This document shows, one piece after another, positions 33,879 through 42,213 of a stretch of DNA of 64,000 bases. The position numbers were made by a program, and so were the translations under genes. The notes under the pieces are model-generated. The model saw only the letters and a program-made list of their open reading frames with translations. It had not been told where the DNA came from and made no database searches. This DNA is from Gp6-AA40 sp035492455 (lineage in GTDB: Bacteria; Acidobacteriota; Vicinamibacteria; Vicinamibacterales; UBA2999), in the NCBI GenBank assembly GCA_035492455.1, contig DATJJE010000032.1, positions 1 through 64,000 on the forward strand. The letters run 5' to 3'. Numbering within the stretch: position 1 is the first letter of the stretch; each line of letters starts with the position of its first letter.

Positions 33879-35373
33879 TCGGTAACGTTTCGCGCTTGTA
33901 GAGCGCCACACCACCGCCTTCGCACACGCGTTTCATGCCGCGTGTGAAGGCGGTGTCACGGCGCACGTGCTCGGCAAGTACGTCGCCCCCCTCCGCCACT
34001 TCCTCAACCAGCATCCAGCCAGCGTGAGGTGCCGGCCCGGTTTGCAGCGCGAGGTTCCAGATCTCGCCGTTCCCCTCGTTGATGAAGTCGGCGATGTGGA
34101 AGCCGTTGTTCGACAGCTCCTGCATATAGTGCGCGAGCGAGCCCATGCTCGCCAGCACCTTGTCGCCGGCATAATCCCGCGCCAGACAGGCCGTGACGTT
34201 GCGTCGCCCGATGCTGGCGCCTCGATCCCATTGCGCTTCAACGAGCATCGGCGCGCTCAAATTCCACGTCGGTGATTCAACAATCAGCGAAATCAGCAGA
34301 AGAGCGGCCACAGCAGCGCGCACCTTCCACGTGCGCGATAAACCTGTCGCCAAGCCGCCAAACAACGCACATGCGCCGGCCAACGGCACCATGTAGCGAA
34401 TGCGATAGGGATGGCCTTGATAGAACGCGACGATCGGCACCGCCGCGGATGCGAACAACGCAAGCGCAATGATCAGTGATGCATCCTGCTTCGATGTCAA
34501 CGCGCGCCATGCAATCACCGCTGCTGCCGCAAGCGCGATGGTCTCGATCACATACCCACTCAGTTGATGCGTGCCCCACCAGATGCCCACCAACGTTCGC
34601 AGCGGCTGATGCAGGTACGTCGGATCGGGAACGTAGAATCCTTCGCTGACGAACCAGGATCCCACGGTGATTCGGCTGTTAATCAAGAAGATGACGACTG
34701 CCAGTGTGGGCCAGAGGATCACGCGCACTCCTCGGCGGCGGAGTATGTCGATCGACGCGCCGCGTCGCCACATGGCGTAGGCGGCAGCCGCAAGCGCGAC
34801 CGCGACGATCGGCCACGCTTCGTAGCGCGTCCACATCGCGGCGAACAATGCCGAGGCGAGTTTCGGCGACACGCATCCCGGATCCCCGGTCCCGGCCGCA
34901 CCATCAACCCACTCGATCAACCACAGAACAACCAGCGACGTCGCTGCGATGAGCAGCGGCTCGGTCATCGGCGTCGTGTGGAGGTAGAGCAGGTTCGGAT
35001 TCAACATCAGCAGCGCCGCGCTGACGCACGCGCCGACTGCCGATCCCGTGACACGCAGAACGAGCTGTGCCGCGACGTAGGTCGTCGTCGCCAGGCACGC
35101 AACGGACACGAGCGAAGCAAAGAGGCCGGTGCGGTAGAAGAAGTCGATCTGCACCGGTAGCAGATCGATTAGATGCGGCAGCGGCAGCCAGACCGCGCCG
35201 ATCTGCTGCCATCCCGGTGTGAGGTTGTCGAACACGCGGCGCGATACCACCAGGTGCGCCTTCGCGTCATAATGGCTGAGAACGAGGTCGGCGCGGGAAA
35301 AGATGATCCAGGCGGCGCCACCAGCGCCTGCGGCCAGAACGGCAAGCAGGCGAGGAAGCTTCGATATAATCAC
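33853..35373 (-). CDS. Polytopic membrane protein, probable glycosyltransferase of the GT39/GT-C type
   Basis: About 506 residues with ten or more membrane segments. The first external loop contains FSRADLVLSHYDAKAHLVVSRRVFDNLTPGWQQIGAVWLPLPHL. An acidic residue next to the first membrane span followed by a loop like this is typical of GT-C glycosyltransferases (PMT/ArnT-like) using lipid-phosphate sugars. The C-terminal third is soluble. GTG 35373 is chosen so that the start does not overlap the divergent gene at 35402; an ATG at 35418 is possible. It overlaps the barrel gene end by 26 bases. Confidence 0.72.
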   Translation of the reverse strand: MIISKLPRLLAVLAAGAGGAAWIIFSRADLVLSHYDAKAHLVVSRRVFDNLTPGWQQIGAVWLPLPHLIDLLPVQIDFFYRTGLFASLVSVACLATTTYVAAQLVLRVTGSAVGACVSAALLMLNPNLLYLHTTPMTEPLLIAATSLVVLWLIEWVDGAAGTGDPGCVSPKLASALFAAMWTRYEAWPIVAVALAAAAYAMWRRGASIDILRRRGVRVILWPTLAVVIFLINSRITVGSWFVSEGFYVPDPTYLHQPLRTLVGIWWGTHQLSGYVIETIALAAAAVIAWRALTSKQDASLIIALALFASAAVPIVAFYQGHPYRIRYMVPLAGACALFGGLATGLSRTWKVRAAVAALLLISLIVESPTWNLSAPMLVEAQWDRGASIGRRNVTACLARDYAGDKVLASMGSLAHYMQELSNNGFHIADFINEGNGEIWNLALQTGPAPHAGWMLVEEVAEGGDVLAEHVRRDTAFTRGMKRVCEGGGVALYKRETLPTTAQTARR

Positions 35374-35401
35374 GTGTCGCCGCTCAGCATAACGCGAATA
35401 C

Positions 35402-35992
35402 GTGCAGTCGTTCATCAAATGGGTCTATGGGCTCGCGCTCTCGTTCGGCGGCCCCGGCCTCTTCGTCGTCGCGTTCCTCGACTCTTCGTTCATCTCGCTG
35501 CCGCAGATCAACGACCTGCTGGTCGTCCTCATGGTCGTGAGGAACAAAGCCTGGATGCCGTACTACGCGGCAATGGCGACGCTCGGTTCCGTCGCGGGCT
35601 GCTCGGTGCTGTACCTGATCGCTGAGCGCGGCGAAGAGTTCATCGCCAGGCGCATGCGTACGCCGCGTGCCGATCGCGTTCTCGCCGCATATCGCAAACG
35701 CGGCGTCCTGGCATTGATGATCCCGGCGATTCTGCCGCCGCCCGCGCCGTTCAAGCTGTTCGTTCTGCTGGCCGGCGCCGCGGAAGTGCGGCCGCTGCAG
35801 TTTGTGCTGTCGATCGCGGTGGCGCGCGGTGCGCGCTACCTTGTGCTGGGCGCGTTGACGGTATGGTACGGCGACGCCGCCCTCGAGTTGATGCGCACCC
35901 ACGGGCCGGTCGTCGGCATCTGGCTGGCGATCATCATCGTCGCCGCCGCCATTGGCTGGTGGCTCGTCCAACGCTCGCGTGCTCGATCCTGA
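35402..35992 (+). CDS. VTT-domain (DedA/YqaA-like) membrane protein
   Basis: The 196-residue protein has about five hydrophobic segments and the VTT pattern: FGGPGLFVVAFLDSSFISLPQINDLLVVLMVV, then MATLGSVAGCSVLYLIAERG, and PAILPPPAPFKLFVLLAGAAEVRPLQFVLSIAVARGARYLVLGAL. Such proteins act as lipid scramblases or undecaprenyl-phosphate flippases in some bacteria. The start is GTG. The end overlaps the GT2 gene start, so the pair may act in lipid-linked sugar metabolism; that is inference. Confidence 0.85.
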   Translation: MQSFIKWVYGLALSFGGPGLFVVAFLDSSFISLPQINDLLVVLMVVRNKAWMPYYAAMATLGSVAGCSVLYLIAERGEEFIARRMRTPRADRVLAAYRKRGVLALMIPAILPPPAPFKLFVLLAGAAEVRPLQFVLSIAVARGARYLVLGALTVWYGDAALELMRTHGPVVGIWLAIIIVAAAIGWWLVQRSRARS

Positions 35993-36722
35993 AATCTCGG
36001 TCGTGATTCCGCTTCGAGACGAAGAGGACAACGTCGTGCCGCTGCACGGCGAGCTCACCGATGTGCTCGATCAGATTGGCGTCTCCTACGAGGTGATTCT
36101 CGTCGACGATGGGAGTGCGGATCGGACGTTCGAGCGCCTCGCAGAGATCCAGCGGCGAGATCCCAAGGTGAGGCTCATTCGCTTCACGCGTAACTTCGGT
36201 CAGACCGCGGCGTTTGCAGCCGGCTTTGCCGAAGCACGCGGTCAGTACATCGTCACGCTCGATGGTGATCTGCAGAACGACCCGCGCGATATTCCGGAGA
36301 TGCTGGTGCTGGCGCGGCGCAAGGACATCGTGTCGGGGTGGCGCCGCAAGCGCAAGGACAACTTCTTCACACGGTATGTGCCGTCCGCGCTCGCGAACTG
36401 GCTGCTGGGCATCGTCACCGGCGTGCGTCTGCACGACAACGGCTGCTCGCTGAAGATCTATCGCGCCAAGGTGATTAAGCCGCTGAAGCTGCGGCCCGGC
36501 ATGCATCGGTATTTCCCGGCGCTTGCGAGTCAGCTCGGTGGACGCGTCGCCGAAGTTGAGGTGAATCATCGTCCCCGGCAGCACGGACGGTCGAAATACA
36601 ACCTCAGTCGAACGTTCACGGTTGTCTCCGACCTGTTTCAGCTTCGCCGCTTGATGCGCGAGGCTATCGATCCGAACAGGCCAATGCCGCGGCTATACGA
36701 GATCGCCGAGATGCGCGGGTAA
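35979..36722 (+). CDS. Family 2 glycosyltransferase (dolichol-phosphate-mannose-synthase-like)
   Basis: The 247-residue protein matches DPM1/ArnC-like GT2 enzymes: ISVVIPLRDEEDNV at the start, VDDGSADRTFERL (about residue 40), RNFGQTAAFAAGFAEARG and TLDGDLQNDP with the metal-binding DxD. RPGMHRYFPALA and RPRQHGRSKYNL follow. It has no C-terminal membrane spans, unlike ArnC. It probably loads a sugar onto polyprenyl phosphate. GTG 35979 places ISVVIPL close to the N-terminus; a TTG 27 bases upstream is an alternative. The product may feed the GT-C-like enzyme encoded upstream. Confidence 0.88.
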   Translation: MLDPEISVVIPLRDEEDNVVPLHGELTDVLDQIGVSYEVILVDDGSADRTFERLAEIQRRDPKVRLIRFTRNFGQTAAFAAGFAEARGQYIVTLDGDLQNDPRDIPEMLVLARRKDIVSGWRRKRKDNFFTRYVPSALANWLLGIVTGVRLHDNGCSLKIYRAKVIKPLKLRPGMHRYFPALASQLGGRVAEVEVNHRPRQHGRSKYNLSRTFTVVSDLFQLRRLMREAIDPNRPMPRLYEIAEMRG

Positions 36723-36740
36723 CGGTTTACACTGCTACCA

Positions 36741-37571
36741 ATGGGCTACCGGTCGCCTCTCGAGGCGCGCATCGCGAAAAAAACGACGAAGGCGATTGTC
36801 GACTTCAACCTGATTGAAGACGGTGACCGCATCATGGTCGGTTTATCCGGCGGCAAGGACAGCTGGGCGCTGCTCCAGATTCTCGACGAGCTGCGGCAGC
36901 GCGCGCCCATCGACTTCTCCCTAATTGCGGTCAATGTCGACTCCGGCTACAAGGACTACAAGCACGACGTCATCGCCGAGACCTGCGAGCAGCGCGGCTG
37001 GGAGTGGCGCATCGAGCACACTGCCATCGGCGACGTGATGGACGACATCCTGGACGCGAACGCGACGCCGTGCTCGCTGTGCGCGCGGCTCCGCCGCGGC
37101 GTCCTGTATCGCATCGCGACAGAAGTGGGCGCGACGAAGATCGCTCTCGGACATCATCTCGACGATTTCGTCGAAACGCTGCTGCTGAACCTGTTCTTCG
37201 CGGGCGCGCTGAAGGCAATGCCGGCGCGGCTCGTGTCCGACAACGGTGAGCACGTCGTCATTCGACCGCTTGTTTACGTGGACGAAGCCGAGGCGCGGCT
37301 GTACACGAAAGAGCGTGAGCTGCCGATCATCGGCTGTTGCTGTCCCGCATGCGGCGACCTGAGCCTGCAGCGCCAGCGCGTCAAACGCCTGATTCTCGAT
37401 CTCGAGCAGGAGCACGCCGGGGTCAAGCAGTCGATGCTGAAGGCGCTGGGCAACGTGATGCCACGTCATCTCCTCGACACGCGGCTGAATCCGAGCGGCG
37501 AGCTGCGCGACAGTGCCGCGCTGCGGCTAGCGGACGACGCCGCCCCGATGCTCCTCCAAATCCGGCAGTAG
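36741..37571 (+). CDS. ttcA: tRNA 2-thiocytidine(32) synthetase TtcA
   Basis: The 276-residue protein has the PP-loop SGGKDSWALLQIL (about residue 36), the Cys pair CSLCARLRRG (about 110) and the third Cys region GCCCPACGDLSLQRQRVKRL, the arrangement that binds a [4Fe-4S] cluster in TtcA. It thiolates cytidine 32 of certain tRNAs using ATP. A typical TtcA start (YRSPLEARIAKKTTKAIVDFNLIEDGDRI) follows the ATG. It is followed after one base by dtd, giving a small tRNA-maintenance pair. Confidence 0.92.
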   Translation: MGYRSPLEARIAKKTTKAIVDFNLIEDGDRIMVGLSGGKDSWALLQILDELRQRAPIDFSLIAVNVDSGYKDYKHDVIAETCEQRGWEWRIEHTAIGDVMDDILDANATPCSLCARLRRGVLYRIATEVGATKIALGHHLDDFVETLLLNLFFAGALKAMPARLVSDNGEHVVIRPLVYVDEAEARLYTKERELPIIGCCCPACGDLSLQRQRVKRLILDLEQEHAGVKQSMLKALGNVMPRHLLDTRLNPSGELRDSAALRLADDAAPMLLQIRQ

Positions 37572-37572
37572 C

Positions 37573-38025
37573 GTGCGCGCGGTGGTGCAGCGCGTCAGCG
37601 AGGCACGCGTCCACATTGACAGTCGTGTCGTCGGCGAAATCGGTCCCGGCCTCGTCGTCCTGCTCGGCGTTGGTCGTGACGATGGGCCGCAGGACGTCAC
37701 CTACGTCGTCGGCAAGATCCGCGACATCCGCATCTTCGAAGGCGAGGGCGGGCGCAACATGGATCGTTCCGTTGCCGACATCGGCGGCAGCGTGCTCGTC
37801 GTATCGCAGTTCACGTTGTACGGCGACATTCGGAAGGGCAGACGCCCTGCATTCGACGCGGCAGCGCCTCCCGATGAAGCGCGCGCTCTCTACGAAAGCG
37901 TCGTGAGAGAATTGCGTGCGGCACAACTGCCCGTTGCCACGGGCGAATTCCAGGCCATGATGCGCCTCGAGCTGGTCAACGATGGTCCGGTAACCATCCT
38001 GATCGACAGCAAACGGCAGTTCTGA
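37573..38025 (+). CDS. dtd: D-aminoacyl-tRNA deacylase
   Basis: The 150-residue protein starts with GTG and MRAVVQRVSEARVHID. It carries SQFTLYGDIRKGRRPAFDAA (about residue 78) and NDGPVTILIDS at the end, including the Gly-cisPro region that enforces D-chirality. It removes D-amino acids and glycine from mischarged tRNAs. Length and motifs are standard. Confidence 0.95.
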   Translation: MRAVVQRVSEARVHIDSRVVGEIGPGLVVLLGVGRDDGPQDVTYVVGKIRDIRIFEGEGGRNMDRSVADIGGSVLVVSQFTLYGDIRKGRRPAFDAAAPPDEARALYESVVRELRAAQLPVATGEFQAMMRLELVNDGPVTILIDSKRQF

Positions 38026-38031
38026 CTCCTG

Positions 38032-38871
38032 ATGCGGACGTTTCTGATCGCTCTTATCGTTTCGCTGGCTGCAAGCGGCGCCTTTGCGCAGCAGCGGCCC
38101 CTCATCACTGAAGATCCCGAAACAATCGGTGCCGGACGCGTGCTCCTCGAAGGCGGCGTCGAATACGACCATGATGTCGTTTACCCGGTGTCGGGACTGA
38201 CCGGAAATCTGTTTCGCGTCCCGCTGGTCGGCGTCAGCGTCGGCGTCAGCTCGATCGCCGAAGTGCAGATCGATCAGGCGTCATTTTCGCATCTGGACAT
38301 TACCAGCAGGCGGCCCGCTCCGCTGACCGGTTTGATGAACGTGATGGGATCGTCGACCACCGACTCGGATGATCTGATCATCGGCACGAAGATACGGATC
38401 GCTCCCGAAGGCACCGCACGGCCGGCGTTCGGATTCCGCTTTGCGACGAAGCTGCCGAATGCAAACAACGAAAGCGGTCTCGGTCTTGACACGACCGACT
38501 TCTTTGCGTCGGTTCTAGCAGGGAAGACAACTCAGTCCGTGCGCATCGTCGGCAACATCGGGTTCGCCATTCTCGGCGATCCGACGAATGGCAACCGGCA
38601 GAACGACGTCGTCACATATGGCGCTTCCTTCGCGCGTGCGATCACCAATGCCGCCGAAGTGGTCGGCGAGGTGAATGGCCGCGCGAACACGCGATCGGCC
38701 GGGCCCCTGCCCGGCACCGAATCGCGCAGCATCGTGCGCATGGGCCTGCGCTACACGGTCGGCGGTTGGCGAGGGGACGCCGCGGTGCTGTTTGGCGCGA
38801 CGAACAACGATCCCGGCATCGGCTTCACTGCCGGATTCACGTACGTCTTCACGGCATTCCAGGTGCCGTGA
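38032..38871 (+). CDS. Putative outer-membrane barrel protein (MetA-pathway-of-phenol-degradation-like)
   Basis: The 279-residue protein has a signal peptide (TFLIALIVSLAASGAFAQ) and then repeated amphipathic strands, such as AGRVLLEGGVEYDHDVVYP, LIIGTKIRIAPEG, AFGFRFATKLPNAN, VVTYGASFARAITNAAEVVGEVNGR, and a last strand GFTAGFTYVFTAFQVP. This pattern resembles the Phenol_MetA_deg barrel family, which is mostly of unknown role despite the name. Its stop overlaps the GTG of the dapF-like gene (GTGA). Confidence 0.72.
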   Translation: MRTFLIALIVSLAASGAFAQQRPLITEDPETIGAGRVLLEGGVEYDHDVVYPVSGLTGNLFRVPLVGVSVGVSSIAEVQIDQASFSHLDITSRRPAPLTGLMNVMGSSTTDSDDLIIGTKIRIAPEGTARPAFGFRFATKLPNANNESGLGLDTTDFFASVLAGKTTQSVRIVGNIGFAILGDPTNGNRQNDVVTYGASFARAITNAAEVVGEVNGRANTRSAGPLPGTESRSIVRMGLRYTVGGWRGDAAVLFGATNNDPGIGFTAGFTYVFTAFQVP

Positions 38872-39680
38872 CCATCGGGCTGCGCGTCGAGAAGGCGCAC
38901 GCTTACGGCAATGACTTTCTGTTTGTCGACGAGGCCGCGGTGCGGACCTCGCGGCTTCGCGAATCCGACCTCGCACGTCAACTCTGCGCGCGACATACGG
39001 GCATCGGCGCGGACGGGCTGATCATCTTCGGCCTGCGCGATCATGGCGCGACGATGGCCCTTTTCAACGCGGATGGTAGTCAATCTGAATTGTCTGGCAA
39101 CGGCTTGCGCTGCCTCGCGGCGCTTGTCGCGCGGCGACAGGTCCTGCAGACCGGTGACGTCGTCACCGTCGACACGACCGCGGGCACGAAAACGCTCGAG
39201 CTCCAGCGGGTCGACGGCGTTCGTTACACGTTTCGCGCGGCGCTCGGGCCACCTGTTGATGTGCGTCAAATGCAGATCCCGGTGCTCGGCGAGACGATGA
39301 CCGCATCGGTTCTCTCGATCGGCAATCCGCAATGTGTGATTCTTGGACCGCTGCCCGACGAGGCTCGTTTTCATCGTTTCGGTCCCGCGCTCTCGACGCA
39401 TGCGATGTTTCCGGCCGGGACGAACGTCGAATTCGCCCATGTTGAAGCGCGCGATCGTGTGCGCATCCTGATCTGGGAGCGTGGTGTAGGCCGAACGACA
39501 TCGTCGGGAACCGGATCGGCCGCATCTGCCGTAGCTGCCGCGGCGCATGGCGGCGCCGCGCGTGAGGTTGACGTCGTCGCGCCGGGTGGCATCCAGCGCG
39601 TCGAATGGCGCGAGGACGGGATTTACCTGACGGGCTGGGCCGAATTGGTTATGGAGGGAACGGTGATCGCGGACCCATAG
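38868..39680 (+). CDS. dapF: Diaminopimelate epimerase homologue lacking both catalytic Cys
   Basis: The 270-residue protein is DapF-like throughout: KAHAYGNDFLFVDEAAV at the start, HTGIGADGLIIFG, FNADGSQSELSGNGLRCLAALV, and IWERGVGRTTSSGTGSAASAVAAAA. In characterised DapF the two acid/base residues are the Cys in CGNG and the Cys in ACG(S/T)G. Here both are Ser (SGNG and SSGTG). A Cys remains in GLRCLA but not at the active position. It may be an inactive or altered epimerase, or a related isomerase. GTG 38868 overlaps the upstream stop. The homology is secure, the activity is not. Confidence 0.85.
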   Translation: MTIGLRVEKAHAYGNDFLFVDEAAVRTSRLRESDLARQLCARHTGIGADGLIIFGLRDHGATMALFNADGSQSELSGNGLRCLAALVARRQVLQTGDVVTVDTTAGTKTLELQRVDGVRYTFRAALGPPVDVRQMQIPVLGETMTASVLSIGNPQCVILGPLPDEARFHRFGPALSTHAMFPAGTNVEFAHVEARDRVRILIWERGVGRTTSSGTGSAASAVAAAAHGGAAREVDVVAPGGIQRVEWREDGIYLTGWAELVMEGTVIADP

Positions 39681-39712
39681 GGGCCGCGATCGGCAAAATG
39701 TGCCAGCCTCGG

Positions 39713-40288
39713 CTAGCGCGTTCGTCGCGAAGATTGCGACGACGGCGGCTGGAGCGCGCGCAGCGCGGCGGCGATCCTCTCTTTAACCCCTTGTAACTCC
39801 ATACGCGCCGCAATGTAGTCGTCGGCGCGCATCGCTGCGCCCGCCTTTTGCACGCTGGCGTCCACGGCTGCCATCTCCTTGCGCGCGCCTTCGAGCGCGC
39901 GGCGCGGGACGCGCGTGCGCGTGGCGGTATTCATGCGCGTATTCGCCTCGGCAATGAGGGCGGCAATCTGCGCCATGTCGCGCTCGACTTCGCCGCGGAT
40001 CTGCGCCCTCGTATCGGCAGCCTCGCGCGCCGCGTTCTGCGCGTGCTCGCGGCTGTCCAGCGCTTCGTTGAGCGCCTGACGGTAATCGCGCTGCGCCACG
40101 GCATCCTGCGCGCGCTTGAGCGCATCGGTCGCGGCGGTGTACTCCGTCCCCGCGTAGCGGTCGGCGCCGGCGGCGCGCGCCGCGTCGATGGCGCCCTGGG
40201 CCTGATCGATTTCTTTGTTTGGAGGTTCTGCGCAGGCAGCAACGAGAACCGCGGCAACGATGCACGCGGACAACCGGAACGCGGACAT
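39713..40288 (-). CDS. Helical lipoprotein (DUF4398-like)
   Basis: The 191-residue protein has a lipoprotein signal with lipobox (AAVLVAACAE, Cys about residue 19) and then an almost entirely alpha-helical, Ala/Arg/Gln-rich body: IDQAQGAIDAARAAGADRY, YTAATDALKRAQDAVAQRDYRQALNEALDSREHAQNAAREA. This pattern matches DUF4398 lipoproteins, thought to sit in the outer membrane with a coiled body in the periplasm. ATG 40288 is chosen because it places the signal at the start; an upstream ATG adds 28 residues. Divergent from radC with only 20 bases between starts. Confidence 0.8.
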   Translation of the reverse strand: MSAFRLSACIVAAVLVAACAEPPNKEIDQAQGAIDAARAAGADRYAGTEYTAATDALKRAQDAVAQRDYRQALNEALDSREHAQNAAREAADTRAQIRGEVERDMAQIAALIAEANTRMNTATRTRVPRRALEGARKEMAAVDASVQKAGAAMRADDYIAARMELQGVKERIAAALRALQPPSSQSSRRTR

Positions 40289-40308
40289 GAGGATTTGAGT
40301 ATATCGCC

Positions 40309-40989
40309 ATGAAAGAGCTGGCCAAGCACGATCGACCGCGTGAGAAGCTGCAGCGGCTTGGCGCTGCGGCACTCGGTGACAATGAGCTGGTGGCCATCGT
40401 GCTCGGCAGCGGCTCGCGCGAATGCGACGCGCTGGAGCTCGCCAACCAGCTCCTGGAACGCGCGGGCGGGCTGCATGTCCTTCCGCGCACGTCCGTCGAT
40501 CAGCTGTGCGGACCTGGCGTTGGAGCGGCGCGTGCCGCGCAGGTCGCTGCGGCGGTCGAGCTGGGACGGAGAACGCTCGTGCGCACGGCGCTTGAACGTC
40601 CTCGCTACCAGACGCCGCAACAGCTGGCGTGCTATCTCCTCCCGCAATACGGTGCCGCGGTCGTCGAGCAGTTCGGCATCGTGCTGCTCGATACGAAGCA
40701 CCGGGTCATTCGCATCAGAGTCGTATCGATCGGAGGGCTCGACGCAACGGTCGTGCAACCACGAGATGTCTTTCGCGAGGCGACGACCGTTGGCGCATCC
40801 GCGGTCGTACTGTTCCACAATCACCCATCTGGCGATCCGACGCCGAGCGCTGATGACTTTGCGTTGACGAGGCGGATGGTCGATGCCGGAGACATCATGG
40901 GCATCGACGTCATCGATCATCTGATTCTCAGCGAGCAGCGCTACTACTCGATGGTCGAAGCCGGCAGACTCGCCGGTCGTGTCGAGTAA
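40309..40989 (+). CDS. radC: RadC/JAB-domain protein
   Basis: The 226-residue protein has an N-terminal helix-hairpin-helix region (about residues 5-75; REKLQRLGAAALGDNELVAIVLGSGSR) and a C-terminal JAMM metalloprotease-like domain with VLFHNHPSGDPTPSADD (about 163-180). This is the standard RadC layout. Its cellular role is unsettled; the old DNA-repair annotation is not well supported. It precedes larC by 12 bases. Confidence 0.93.
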   Translation: MKELAKHDRPREKLQRLGAAALGDNELVAIVLGSGSRECDALELANQLLERAGGLHVLPRTSVDQLCGPGVGAARAAQVAAAVELGRRTLVRTALERPRYQTPQQLACYLLPQYGAAVVEQFGIVLLDTKHRVIRIRVVSIGGLDATVVQPRDVFREATTVGASAVVLFHNHPSGDPTPSADDFALTRRMVDAGDIMGIDVIDHLILSEQRYYSMVEAGRLAGRVE

Positions 40990-41001
40990 GATTGACGGAT
41001 T

Positions 41002-42213
41002 GTGAAGGTCCTGTACTTCGACTGCTTCTCGGGCGCGTCCGGCGACATGATCGTCGGGGCCCTCATCGACGCGGGTATCCCGCTCGAGGAGATTCGATCG
41101 GCGCTCGGCAGCCTCTCGATCGATCGCGACGCGGTCTGGACGGAGCGCGTCGATCGTGCCGGCATCCAGGCGACGAAGTTTCAGGTCCGCGGCGAAGATC
41201 CCGGCGACGGCCATCACCATGCGACCGGCGGACGCGTGGCGACGGAGGTTCACCAGCACCGGACGCTCAGGGAAATCTCTACGCTGATTGACGGCTCGCG
41301 ACTCAGCCCTGCCGGCAAAGACCGCGCAAAGGAGCTCTTTGCGCGGCTGGCGGACGTCGAAGGCGCGATTCATGGCACGCCACCCGAACGTGTGCACCTG
41401 CACGAGGTGGGGGCGCTCGATTCGATCGTCGATATCGTCAGCACGGTGCACGCGCTCGAGTTGATCGGTGCGAATCGAATCGCGGCGTCATCGCTGAACG
41501 TCGGCAGCGGCACCATCCGCTCGGCCCATGGCCTGATGCCCGTCCCCGCGCCTGCCACGGCGCGGCTGCTCGAGGGCGTTCCCGTGTACTCGGGCACGCA
41601 GCGCGCCGAGATGGTCACGCCGACGGGGGCGCTGCTCATCACGGCGTACGCCAACGAGTTCGGCGGAATCCCATCGATGCGGATTGGCAAGATCGGCTAC
41701 GGTGCCGGTGCGCGCAGCTTCGACGACACGCCGAACGTCCTGCGCGTGCTGATTGGCGAGGCCGATACCTCGGCGCCGTCGCATACGGTCGTTGTCATCG
41801 AGGCGGAGATCGATGACATGAATCCGCAGATCTTCGGCGTGGTCATGGACAAGCTGCTCGCTGGTGGAGCGCTCGACGTCTACTACACGCCGATCCAGAT
41901 GAAGAAGAACCGGCCGGGGACACTGTTGACGGCCATCGCACCGCCCGGCGCGCGCCAGGAGCTGACGTCGATTATCTTCCGCGAGACAACGACAATCGGC
42001 GTGCGCTACCGGGAGATGACGCGGGAGTGCCTCGAACGGGAGACACAGACCGTGAAGACGCCGTTTGGCGATGTCCGGTTCAAGGTTGCCCGCCGCGACG
42101 GCGACATTCTGAACGCCTCGCCTGAATTCGAGGATTGTGTGAATCTGGCCAATCGCCACGGGCGTCCCATCAAGGAGATCCAGGCGGCCGCCATCAAAGC
42201 CTTCAACAGTTAA
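41002..42213 (+). CDS. larC: Nickel pincer cofactor protein LarC
   Basis: The 403-residue protein matches LarC (TIGR00299): MKVLYFDCFSGASGDMIVGALIDAG at the start, a His-rich loop DGHHHATGG (about residue 70-78), HLHEVGALDSIVDIV, VPAPATARLLEGVPVYSG, and VIEAEIDDMNPQIFG toward the end. LarC inserts nickel into the pyridinium-thiocarboxylate cofactor of lactate racemase-type enzymes by a CTP-dependent step. LarB, LarE and LarA are not in the window. The start is GTG; the stop overlaps the metG ATG by one base. Confidence 0.92.
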   Translation: MKVLYFDCFSGASGDMIVGALIDAGIPLEEIRSALGSLSIDRDAVWTERVDRAGIQATKFQVRGEDPGDGHHHATGGRVATEVHQHRTLREISTLIDGSRLSPAGKDRAKELFARLADVEGAIHGTPPERVHLHEVGALDSIVDIVSTVHALELIGANRIAASSLNVGSGTIRSAHGLMPVPAPATARLLEGVPVYSGTQRAEMVTPTGALLITAYANEFGGIPSMRIGKIGYGAGARSFDDTPNVLRVLIGEADTSAPSHTVVVIEAEIDDMNPQIFGVVMDKLLAGGALDVYYTPIQMKKNRPGTLLTAIAPPGARQELTSIIFRETTTIGVRYREMTRECLERETQTVKTPFGDVRFKVARRDGDILNASPEFEDCVNLANRHGRPIKEIQAAAIKAFNS

